A DNA stretch of 64,000 nt from Polynucleobacter rarus. GTDB taxonomy: Bacteria; Pseudomonadota; Gammaproteobacteria; Burkholderiales; Burkholderiaceae. Below, one piece after another: positions 34,147 to 41,670 of this stretch. Made by a program: the position numbers and the translations under genes. Numbering within the stretch: the stretch's first letter is position 1; the number at the start of each line of letters is the position of its first letter. The stretch spans positions 1,340,659 through 1,404,658 of the forward strand of contig NZ_NTGB01000001.1 of assembly GCF_003072505.1 (NCBI RefSeq), read 5' to 3'. The notes beneath the pieces were generated by a model. It was given only the letters and a program-made list of their open reading frames with translations. It was not told where the DNA came from and ran no database searches.

Positions 34147-34560
34147 ATGGCATTTAGTAATTCTTCCGACAATGACGACCAAGGACTGATGGCCGAAATC
34201 AATATGACACCCTTTGTGGATGTGATGTTGGTTCTTCTCATTATTTTTATCGTTACCCTCCCTGTCATCCAACATTCAGTCAAAATCGAACTCCCTAAAG
34301 CAAGTAGTTCTGTGAGCGCTGCAAAACCAGAGATGATTCAAGTTTCAATCGATAAAAATAGTCAAATTTATTGGAATAATGAAATAGTGACTCTTGCCGA
34401 ATATACCCAAAAAGCACAGGCAGTGGCAAATAATAATCCACCACCAGAGGTAAGTCTGAGAGCCGATCGACGAGTGATGTATGAAATCGTTGCTCAGGTT
34501 CTCAGTACAAGTAAAAAGGTCGGCTTAACTAAAATCGGTTTTGTGACTGAAGCTAACTAA
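34147..34560 (+). CDS. exbD: ExbD/TolR-family protein
   Basis: 137 residues, one membrane span near 22-42 preceded by INMTPFVDVMLVLLIIF, where Asp25 is the proton-carrying residue of the family. A small periplasmic domain follows with VSLRADRRVMYEIVAQVL. It starts one base after the exbB stop and completes the tonB-exbB-exbD operon. Confidence 0.92.
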   Translation: MAFSNSSDNDDQGLMAEINMTPFVDVMLVLLIIFIVTLPVIQHSVKIELPKASSSVSAAKPEMIQVSIDKNSQIYWNNEIVTLAEYTQKAQAVANNNPPPEVSLRADRRVMYEIVAQVLSTSKKVGLTKIGFVTEAN

Positions 34561-34593
34561 GCTTATTTTTTACTCTAAGTCGTAAAAAGGAAA

Positions 34594-35565
34594 TTAATTG
34601 ACTTTAATATTGGCTGTATTTACCAAATCCCGCCACATCTTTAACTCTTTCTCGAGTATGACCTGCATTTCATCCGGTTCTGTTTGAAATGGGGTAGCCC
34701 CTTCACTCACTAACCTTGTTTTTAAGGGCTCTTTTGTGGAAGCAATTCGGATTTCTTGATTTAACTTCTTGAGAATTTCTGGGGGTAATTTAGCCGGAGC
34801 AACTACACCCCACCAAGTAGTAATGTTAAAACCTGGTACACCCGACTCTGAAACCGTTGGCACCAGTGGAAACAGGCTAGACCTTTTATCGCTAGTCATT
34901 GCTAGCAAGGTAACTTTATTGGATTTGACATATTGCAACATGGTTGGCATCGTGGCAAAAAAGACTTGAACCCTACCTGCTAAAAGGTCAAGGGTAGCTG
35001 GACCACTCCCCTTATATGGAACATGGGTCATTTCTAAATTGGTTTTTTGCTTGAATAATTCGCCGGCTAAGTGATTAATACTACCTTGCCCTGCTGAGCA
35101 AAAATTAACTCCATTTGGATTAGTCTTTGTATATTTGACTAAATCTTGAATAGATTTGAGTCCAAGTTCAGAGTTGGCAACTACCATTAATGGACCACGA
35201 CCAATCATTGCGATCGGCGTAAAGTCTTTGATCACATCATAACTTAAGGTATTTTCAGTGGCAGCATGGGTAATGAAGGTAGAAGTCACAAACAATAAGG
35301 TATAGCCATCTGGTTCGGCCTTTGCTACCATTTGGGCCCCTATCGCGCCCCCTCCACCGGCTCTATTATCAACAATTACTGCTTGGCCCAACTGCTCGGT
35401 TAAGTTCTTCGCTAAATCTCTAGCAATACTATCTGTTCCGCCGCCGGGCGCAAAGGGAACTACCAGATTGATCGGTTTTTGTGGGAAATCTTTAGCCTTT
35501 AAAAAGGTAGGATTCAAAGAAAAAGCGATGAATAAAAGCAAAAAACGCATCAAATTTATTGTCAT
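34594..35565 (-). CDS. Bug-family (TctC-type) periplasmic solute receptor
   Basis: 323 residues with a signal peptide (about 1-24) and a Bug fold: KPINLVVPFAPGGGTDSIARDLAKNL, AVIVDNRAGGGGAIGAQMVAKAEPDGYTLLF, MTHVPYKGSGPATLDLLAGRVQVFF. Bug proteins bind carboxylates such as malate, citrate or aromatic acids and work with TctAB-type membrane partners. No TctA or TctB is encoded here, an orphan arrangement common in Burkholderiales. Ligand unknown. It converges with exbD. Confidence 0.92.
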   Translation of the reverse strand: MTINLMRFLLLFIAFSLNPTFLKAKDFPQKPINLVVPFAPGGGTDSIARDLAKNLTEQLGQAVIVDNRAGGGGAIGAQMVAKAEPDGYTLLFVTSTFITHAATENTLSYDVIKDFTPIAMIGRGPLMVVANSELGLKSIQDLVKYTKTNPNGVNFCSAGQGSINHLAGELFKQKTNLEMTHVPYKGSGPATLDLLAGRVQVFFATMPTMLQYVKSNKVTLLAMTSDKRSSLFPLVPTVSESGVPGFNITTWWGVVAPAKLPPEILKKLNQEIRIASTKEPLKTRLVSEGATPFQTEPDEMQVILEKELKMWRDLVNTANIKVN

Positions 35566-35692
35566 GATTTCAAGGCTATATGTAAAAATTTATTTTAAGG
35601 GTCTAATTTTGCACTAAAAATTCAATCATCTAAATATTTTGAAATATTTATAGCATAGGATAAAAGTTCCTTAATTTAAATTGGAGTTAAAA

Positions 35693-36058
35693 ATGAGTAT
35701 TTTTGGAAGAATTAAAGATAGTATTTTTGGCAAAAAAGAAGAAGCCGCTCAGGTGGAACAAGTTGCAGCTGCTGCCCCTGCCCCAGCAGCAGGAATAGCT
35801 CAAGTGGATGTTGAAGAAGTTTTGACCAATTTAGCTGCTAAAGCTGGTCGTCCAAGCAATTGGAAGACTTCAATTGTTGATTTAATGACATTATTAGGTT
35901 TAGACAGTAGTCTTGCTCATCGTGTTGAGTTAGCAACCGAATTAGGATATACCGGAGATACCAAAGATACAGCAACGATGAATGTTTGGTTAATCAAACA
36001 AGTTATGAAGAAGTTAGCTGAAAATGGCGGTAAAGTTTCACCTAATTTGATGAACTAA
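35693..36058 (+). CDS. DUF3597-family protein
   Basis: 121 residues starting at the ATG at 35693, which has GGAG 6 bases before it; the TTG-started longer reading is rejected. The short N-terminus MSIFGRIKDSIFG is followed by an Ala/Pro-rich linker and a DUF3597 domain (DVEEVLTNLAAKAG, SIVDLMTLLGLDSSLAHRVELATELGY, MNVWLIKQVMKKLAENGGKV). This fold resembles LysM/BON-associated small domains and its function is unknown. It has its own upstream gap and no operon partner. Confidence 0.87.
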   Translation: MSIFGRIKDSIFGKKEEAAQVEQVAAAAPAPAAGIAQVDVEEVLTNLAAKAGRPSNWKTSIVDLMTLLGLDSSLAHRVELATELGYTGDTKDTATMNVWLIKQVMKKLAENGGKVSPNLMN

Positions 36059-36361
36059 TTACTCAAGCAATTACCCTGATAACAAAATCTGTTATCGGGG
36101 ATTACAAATCTATATGTTCACTACACAAAGCCAGTTTCAATGAACTGGTGTTGTGGATAAAAGTTATTATTGGTCTCATAAAGCTTCAAAATACAACAAT
36201 TGGATCGTGTTTTAATCCATATAGTCTAGAAATTTAAATTGTTTGAAATTGAAATGATCTAAGTGAATAATCGTGTTTAGATTGATGTAAAGACATCACC
36301 TATTAGTAACATCCTTGAAAGCGCCTGTAGAGTAGTGCTGAATTAGGTTTCTATTTTCGAT
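36059..36361. other. Intergenic region with a hairpin
   Basis: A 303-base non-coding stretch. CCCTGATAACA (36074-36084) pairs with 36090-36100 with one G-T pair and a five-base loop, 16 bases past the DUF3597 stop, probably its transcript end. Nothing else recognisable was found up to the tRNA-Leu gene. Confidence 0.5.
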
Positions 36362-36450
36362 TGGTGCCCGAGGCCGGAATCGAACCGGCACGACTTTTTT
36401 GAGTCGGCAGATTTTAAGTCTGCTGTGTCTACCGATTTCACCACTCGGGC
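36362..36450 (-). tRNA. tRNA-Leu(UAA)
   Basis: An 89-base gene with encoded CCA. Acceptor GCCCGAG pairs with CTCGGGC, the anticodon loop CTTAAAA gives UAA, and a long variable arm and GGTTCGATTCC T-arm fit a class II leucine tRNA. Confidence 0.96.
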
Positions 36451-36536
36451 ACGCGAAAGAAAGATTCTAGCACAAACTATACTCAAAGGGCAAACCCCTA
36501 GTGATTTACAAAATTGTTACAGTTAGAATTCATAAG

Positions 36537-36545
36537 TGTGATAAT
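36537..36545 (+). promoter_or_regulatory. Candidate extended -10 for the branched-chain transporter operon
   Basis: TGT followed by GATAAT (36540-36545) forms an extended -10 element 48 bases before the receptor start. No strong -35 was seen at the right distance. Confidence 0.3.
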
Positions 36546-36593
36546 TAATTTCAGTTATTTAAATTGACTTTTAACGTTTAACTTGGAGAAAAG

Positions 36594-37802
36594 ATGAAGT
36601 TTACAAATCAAATTAAAGCAATTGCACTCGTCAGTGCTATGTTAGTAGGCAATGCGATGGCAGAAGATACGATCAAGATCGGTGTTACAGGTCCATTTAC
36701 TGGCGGATCATCCTCCATGGGTGTCAGTATGCGTGACGGTGTCCGTCTAGCAACAAAAGAAATTAACGAAGCCGGTGGTATTTTTGGTAGAAAAATCCAA
36801 TTGATTGAGCGTGATGATGAGGCTCAAAATGCACGTGGTGTAGCCATTGCTCAAGAGTTAGTAAATAACGAGAAGATTGTTGCAGATGTTGGCTTTATTA
36901 ATACTGGTGTTGCATTAGCAGCTCAAAGAATTTATCAAGATGCAAAAATTCCTGTATTTAATAACGTTGCTACAGGCACAATCATTACAAAGCAATTTGA
37001 TAAAGAACCAAATAACTATATTTTCAGAAACGCTGCTAGAGACGAAATTCAAGCGCCAATGATTGTTAAAGAAGCAATCGAAAAACGTGGCTTTAAAAAA
37101 GTAGCGATCTTAGCTGACTCAACCAACTACGGCGAACTCGGAAAAGCAGACTTAATCAAAGCATTGGCAGCCAAAGGTATTACTCCAGTTGCAGTTGAAA
37201 AATTCAACATTAAAGATGTTGATATGACATCTCAGTTGTTGAAAGCTAAAGAAGCTGGTGCTGAAGTCATTCTTACTTATGCTATTGGACCTGAACTTGC
37301 TCAGATCGCAAACGGCATGGCAAAACTCGGTTGGAAAAAACCAATGATTGGCAGCTGGACTTTGTCAATGGCTAACTTTATCGATACAGCCGGTAAAAAT
37401 GGTGAAGGTGCACGTATGCCACAAACCTTCATTCAAGAAGGCAATACCCAAAAGCGTAAAACTTTTATTGACTCTTATTTGAAAAACTTTAAGCCCAAAA
37501 ATGGTCGTATCGATTCTCCAGTTTCTGCTGCTCAAGGTTACGATTCAGTTTACCTACTAGCAGCAGCTATTAAACAAGCAGGATCAACCGATGGTGAAAA
37601 AATTCGTGATGCCTTAGAAAACTTAAATACAAAAGTTGATGGTATTGTGACTGTGTATGACAAGCCGTTTTCCAAGACTGATCACGAATCTGTAACTGAC
37701 AACATTCCAGTAATGGGTGAAGTTAAAAACGGTCGTGTTGTCTATGCTTATCAGGAAGATGCTGATAAAGGTGCTGATATTCGCTTGAAAAAGAAAAAAT
37801 AA
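36594..37802 (+). CDS. Branched-chain amino-acid-type ABC transporter substrate-binding protein
   Basis: Periplasmic receptor, 402 residues, with a signal peptide cleaved near residue 23 (GNAMAED). The mature part has the type 1 binding fold: IKIGVTGPFTGGSSSMGVSM, LATKEINEAGGIFGRKIQLI, FIQEGNTQKRKTFIDSYLKNF. A GGAGA sequence precedes the ATG. It is the first gene of a full LivJHMGF-type operon and is followed by a partial-terminator hairpin. Ligand could be Leu/Ile/Val, an amide or urea-type compound; the sequence does not decide. Confidence 0.9.
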   Translation: MKFTNQIKAIALVSAMLVGNAMAEDTIKIGVTGPFTGGSSSMGVSMRDGVRLATKEINEAGGIFGRKIQLIERDDEAQNARGVAIAQELVNNEKIVADVGFINTGVALAAQRIYQDAKIPVFNNVATGTIITKQFDKEPNNYIFRNAARDEIQAPMIVKEAIEKRGFKKVAILADSTNYGELGKADLIKALAAKGITPVAVEKFNIKDVDMTSQLLKAKEAGAEVILTYAIGPELAQIANGMAKLGWKKPMIGSWTLSMANFIDTAGKNGEGARMPQTFIQEGNTQKRKTFIDSYLKNFKPKNGRIDSPVSAAQGYDSVYLLAAAIKQAGSTDGEKIRDALENLNTKVDGIVTVYDKPFSKTDHESVTDNIPVMGEVKNGRVVYAYQEDADKGADIRLKKKK

Positions 37803-37826
37803 TTCTTTAATTTTTCTTAGTTTTTA

Positions 37827-37856
37827 CAATAGGCGCTATTTAGATAGCGCCTATTG
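37827..37856 (+). terminator. Hairpin between receptor and permease genes (attenuating terminator)
   Basis: A perfect 13-bp stem (37827-37839 with 37844-37856) with loop TTAG, followed by a T-rich tract. It sits 24 bases after the receptor stop and before livH. Such partial terminators let the abundant receptor be made in excess over the membrane subunits. Confidence 0.8.
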
Positions 37857-37923
37857 TTTATTTTGCCCTCTTTTTATTTATAATGACCTGTTCATTATTT
37901 ATTAACTTACTATTGGTTATTCC

Positions 37924-38802
37924 ATGGAAATTCTGATTCAATTAATCTTTAGTGGCATCGCACTTGGCATGATTTATGCTGTCATTGCCTTTGGATATCA
38001 ACTGACTTTCGCAACATCAGGAACGCTTAACTTTGGTCAAGGCGAGGCTTTAATGCTGGGTGCTTTGGTTGGACTTACCTGCGTTGAGGATCTGGGCATC
38101 AATTATTGGTTGATGATTCCAATTGTTTGTATTTTTGGTGCCTTACAGGGTAGCTTTGTAGAAGCTATTGGAGTGAGACCCGCCATCAAAATTAAGTCCG
38201 AATTTGGTTGGATTATGTCCACCATCGCTCTAGGTATTATTTTTAAAAATGTGGCAGAAAATATTTGGGGCCGAGATGACTTAAGATTCCCATCCCCCAT
38301 CAGTGAGGATCCAATTCCATTTTTAGGGGCAAATATTTTGCCTATGGAGATTTTGGTTGTCGCAGGCGCAATTTTGATGATGGTTATGGTTGAATGGTTT
38401 AATCGCAAAACAATCTATGGCAAAGCTGTCGTAGCAACATCAAACGATCGTGATGCTGCCAGTTTGATGGGTATCAATACCGGTATTGTGATTATGTTTT
38501 CGTATGGCCTTTCTTCCCTCACCGCTGCTTTTGCTGGTGTGTTAATTGCTCCTTTAACGCTAACAGGGGCAACTATGGGAGCTTCCTTAGGTTTAAAAGC
38601 GTTCGCAGTTGCGATTATTGGTGGTCTTTCCAGTGGGTTTGGCATCATCATTGGCGGATTAATTCTTGGAATTACTGAGACAACTACTGGATTTTATATT
38701 TCCACTGGATATAAAGATGTTCCAGGGTTGCTATTACTCCTTTTAGTTCTCGCCTTAAAACCATCCGGATTATTTGGTAAAACTGCAATTAAAAAAGTTT
38801 AA
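37924..38802 (+). CDS. livH: Branched-chain amino-acid ABC transporter permease LivH
   Basis: 292 residues, about eight membrane spans. Family marks are FSGIALGMIYAVIAFGYQLTF, GTLNFGQGEALMLGAL and GLKAFAVAIIGGLSSGFGIIIGGLILGI. It forms the transmembrane channel with the LivM half of the next protein, whose ATG begins 3 bases after this stop. Confidence 0.92.
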   Translation: MEILIQLIFSGIALGMIYAVIAFGYQLTFATSGTLNFGQGEALMLGALVGLTCVEDLGINYWLMIPIVCIFGALQGSFVEAIGVRPAIKIKSEFGWIMSTIALGIIFKNVAENIWGRDDLRFPSPISEDPIPFLGANILPMEILVVAGAILMMVMVEWFNRKTIYGKAVVATSNDRDAASLMGINTGIVIMFSYGLSSLTAAFAGVLIAPLTLTGATMGASLGLKAFAVAIIGGLSSGFGIIIGGLILGITETTTGFYISTGYKDVPGLLLLLLVLALKPSGLFGKTAIKKV

Positions 38803-38804
38803 AG

Positions 38805-40745
38805 ATGATGAAAATTAATAAATTACTACCTATGTTGTTGGCTGTTGTCGCTTTACTATGTTTTCCATTAGTTCTGAGCAACCCTTATTACATCCACCTC
38901 GCCTCAACCATCCTGATTTACATTATTTTGCTGTTTGGCTTGGATATTGTGGTTGGCTATACTGGCCAAGTTTCTTTGGGTCACGCGGGTTTGTTTGGTG
39001 TTGGATCCTATACAGCCGGCGTTCTTTTCTTTCATTTGGACGTGCCCTTTTACTTGACACTGCCAGCAGCAATTATTGTTACAACAATTTTTGGTGGCTT
39101 ACTGGCACTTCCTGCTTTAAAGGTAATTGGTCCATACTTGGCGATGGTAACACTTGCTTTCGGAACGATTTTACAAATCTTGATCAATGAGATGAGTTTT
39201 TTAACTGAGGGACCTTTGGGGATTAAGTTGACAAAACCAATGGTCTTCGGTCACGAAGCTTCCGAAAAAGAATTCTTCTGGATAGCAGCAATCGCGATGC
39301 TGTTTGCATTAGTTGTGGTTCACCGTATTTTAAAATCTCAACTGGGTCGCGCCTTTGAAGCCTTGAGAGATAGTCCTGTTGCTTGTGACTGTATGGGGGT
39401 ATCGGTATATCGTTACAAAGTGTATGCGTTTGTAATTAGTGCCGGTTTCGCAGGTTTCGCTGGAGCTTTATACTCTTACTCAGAAAAATATATTTCGCCA
39501 AACACCTATAACAATGAACTTACTGTTCTATTCTTGTTAGGGATTATTATGGGCGGTCGTAAATCTCGCTTAGGGGCGATTTTAGGAGCAACTATTATCG
39601 TTCTATTACCAAAGTTACTAGACGATATCGGACTATTTAGAATCGTTTCAATTACTTTGGCAACACTCGTTGCGTTGGGTTCAATTTTGGCTGTTACTAA
39701 AGGTATTACTACTTTGAAAAAGGTGTCTATACCCGTCGCAGGCACCATCGCCCTAGCCCTGTTTTCTTTATGGTTAGACAATATTACTGATTGGCGTCTC
39801 AGTATCTTTGGTGTCATGATCCTATTGGTTGTTTACTATCTTCAGGATGGTATTGTTGGATTCTTTAGGAGCTTCTATTCATCTCTATTCACGAAGAAGG
39901 TTGATGTCTTTACAGAATCAATCATCACAAATGAGAATTTTGACAATATTATTAATGATGCCAATACAAAAGATAGAGGACAAAATATCCTTACAATCGA
40001 ATCTATCTTAATGCAATTTGGTGGACTTAAAGCACTCAACTTAGTAGACATCACCATCAAACGTGGGTCAATCCACGGCTTAATTGGTCCCAACGGCTCC
40101 GGCAAAAGTACCATGATGAATGTGCTAACGGGTATCTATATCCCAACGGCCGGAGATGTAAAGTTTGAAAATCAAAGTGTCGTAGGTAAAACTTCATCTG
40201 AAATTGCTTTATCTGGGATTGCTCGTACTTTCCAAAACGTTCAGTTGTTTGGCGAAATGACCGCCCTTGAAAATATTTTAGTAGGACTTCATCATACTTT
40301 TGAATCCAACCTTGTTGATGTTGCGCTTCACTTACCTCGCTTTACAAAAGAGGAGAAAAATGCAAGGCAACGCGCTCTTGGCTTATTAAAATTTGTGGGT
40401 TTAGAATCACTCGCAAATGAAGAAGCTCGTAATCTTCCTTATGGTAAGCAAAGGATGTTAGAAATTGCGAGAGCGCTGGCACTCGATCCAAATCTATTAT
40501 TACTAGATGAGCCAGCAGCTGGTTTAACGGCTCCTGATATTAAAGAACTATTAGTGGTGATTCGTAAAATACGAGACCACGGTATTACGATTATTTTGAT
40601 CGAACATCATATGGACGTGGTAATGAGTGTTTCAGATCAGATTTCTGTTTTAGACTTTGGTGAAAAAATTGCTGAGGGAGTTGCTTCTGAAATTCAGAGT
40701 AATCCGAAGGTGATTGAAGCCTATTTAGGTGGTTCTGCAGCCTAA
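38805..40745 (+). CDS. LivM-LivG fusion: permease and ATP-binding domain in one chain
   Basis: 646 residues. The LivM permease occupies about 1-300 (VGYTGQVSLGHAGLFGVGSYTAG, FEALRDSPVACDCMGVSVYRYKVYAF). Two extra hydrophobic segments (about 305-350) lead through a short linker to a complete LivG ATPase at about 395-646: Walker A GPNGSGKST near 425-433, signature-like LPYGKQRMLEIARALA, Walker B LLLLDEPAAGLTAPD, H-loop IEHHMDVVMSV. The domains are separate genes in E. coli; fused forms are known in Burkholderiales and others. There is no frameshift, so the fusion is genuine. Confidence 0.92.
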   Translation: MMKINKLLPMLLAVVALLCFPLVLSNPYYIHLASTILIYIILLFGLDIVVGYTGQVSLGHAGLFGVGSYTAGVLFFHLDVPFYLTLPAAIIVTTIFGGLLALPALKVIGPYLAMVTLAFGTILQILINEMSFLTEGPLGIKLTKPMVFGHEASEKEFFWIAAIAMLFALVVVHRILKSQLGRAFEALRDSPVACDCMGVSVYRYKVYAFVISAGFAGFAGALYSYSEKYISPNTYNNELTVLFLLGIIMGGRKSRLGAILGATIIVLLPKLLDDIGLFRIVSITLATLVALGSILAVTKGITTLKKVSIPVAGTIALALFSLWLDNITDWRLSIFGVMILLVVYYLQDGIVGFFRSFYSSLFTKKVDVFTESIITNENFDNIINDANTKDRGQNILTIESILMQFGGLKALNLVDITIKRGSIHGLIGPNGSGKSTMMNVLTGIYIPTAGDVKFENQSVVGKTSSEIALSGIARTFQNVQLFGEMTALENILVGLHHTFESNLVDVALHLPRFTKEEKNARQRALGLLKFVGLESLANEEARNLPYGKQRMLEIARALALDPNLLLLDEPAAGLTAPDIKELLVVIRKIRDHGITIILIEHHMDVVMSVSDQISVLDFGEKIAEGVASEIQSNPKVIEAYLGGSAA

Positions 40746-40775
40746 AACATCATCTCTAATAAGAAGGATTACATC

Positions 40776-41498
40776 ATGTTATCAATTAAGAATTTACAAG
40801 CGGGTTACGGCAAAGTTCAGGTTTTACACGGCATCAATATTGAAGTACCTAAAAGTCAGGTGATTACTCTGATCGGTTCTAATGGTGCGGGTAAAACAAC
40901 GACCATGCGCTCTATTACTGGCATGATTAAACCCACCCATGGACAAATTTTATTGGATGGTAAAGATATTACTGGGGCTGACTCTTTTAGAGTAGCAAGA
41001 CTTGGTCTAGCTCACTCTCCGGAAGGCAGAAGAGTCTTTTCTACGATGTCTGTCAGTGATAATTTAATCCTCGGTGCTTTTCCTAGATTGACATTCAGTA
41101 GACCTAAAGGGGATGTTAAAGGTGATTTAGAAAAAGCAATGGAACTCTTTCCACGCTTAAAAGAACGTAGAAACCAATTAGCTGGTACTCTCTCCGGCGG
41201 AGAACAACAAATGCTTGCGATGGCAAGAGCAATTATGTTAAATCCTGAGGTCATCCTTTTGGATGAACCTTCAATGGGTTTAGCACCCATTTTAGTAGAT
41301 GAAGTCTTTCGTATTATAGAAAGGTTGAAAAGCCAAGGGGTTACTATGCTTTTGGTTGAACAGTTTGCTGCTGCAGCCCTAGCTGTTGCTGATTATGGAT
41401 ACGTAATGGAAAATGGCAACATTAAAGTTCATGGTCCTGCAGAACAATTAAAAAATGATCCAGCTGTGATTGCTGCTTACCTTGGTGGAAGCCATTAA
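40776..41498 (+). CDS. livF: Branched-chain amino-acid ABC transporter ATP-binding protein LivF
   Basis: 240 residues, second ATPase of the importer. Walker A GSNGAGKTT near residues 34-42, AHSPEGRRVFSTMSVSDNL, signature LSGGEQQMLAMARAIM, Walker B VILLDEPSMGLAP and VEQFAAAALAVADYGYVMENG are all typical LivF features. It ends the operon, 17 bases before a strong terminator. Confidence 0.94.
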   Translation: MLSIKNLQAGYGKVQVLHGINIEVPKSQVITLIGSNGAGKTTTMRSITGMIKPTHGQILLDGKDITGADSFRVARLGLAHSPEGRRVFSTMSVSDNLILGAFPRLTFSRPKGDVKGDLEKAMELFPRLKERRNQLAGTLSGGEQQMLAMARAIMLNPEVILLDEPSMGLAPILVDEVFRIIERLKSQGVTMLLVEQFAAAALAVADYGYVMENGNIKVHGPAEQLKNDPAVIAAYLGGSH

Positions 41499-41515
41499 TC
41501 GTAAATACTTTCATG

Positions 41516-41546
41516 AATGGCCTCAAATCAATGAGGCCATTTTTTA
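41516..41546 (+). terminator. Intrinsic terminator of the branched-chain transporter operon
   Basis: AATGGCCTCA (41516-41525) pairs with TGAGGCCATT (41532-41541), six-base loop, then a run of T. Confidence 0.9.
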
Positions 41547-41670
41547 TTCAGGGTTTCAACAGTTTTATTTAAATACCCCCACCAAATCAAATGCAATCAC
41601 TTAGTTGTTCAAATATTCAAACTTCATCATTTAATACAAACACTTAAATAAGAATATCTAAACCTGATAA

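Noticed and set aside
34567-34588. 7-bp hairpin between exbD and the convergent Bug gene
   Set aside because: The stem is only A/T pairs plus one G-C; too weak to call a terminator.
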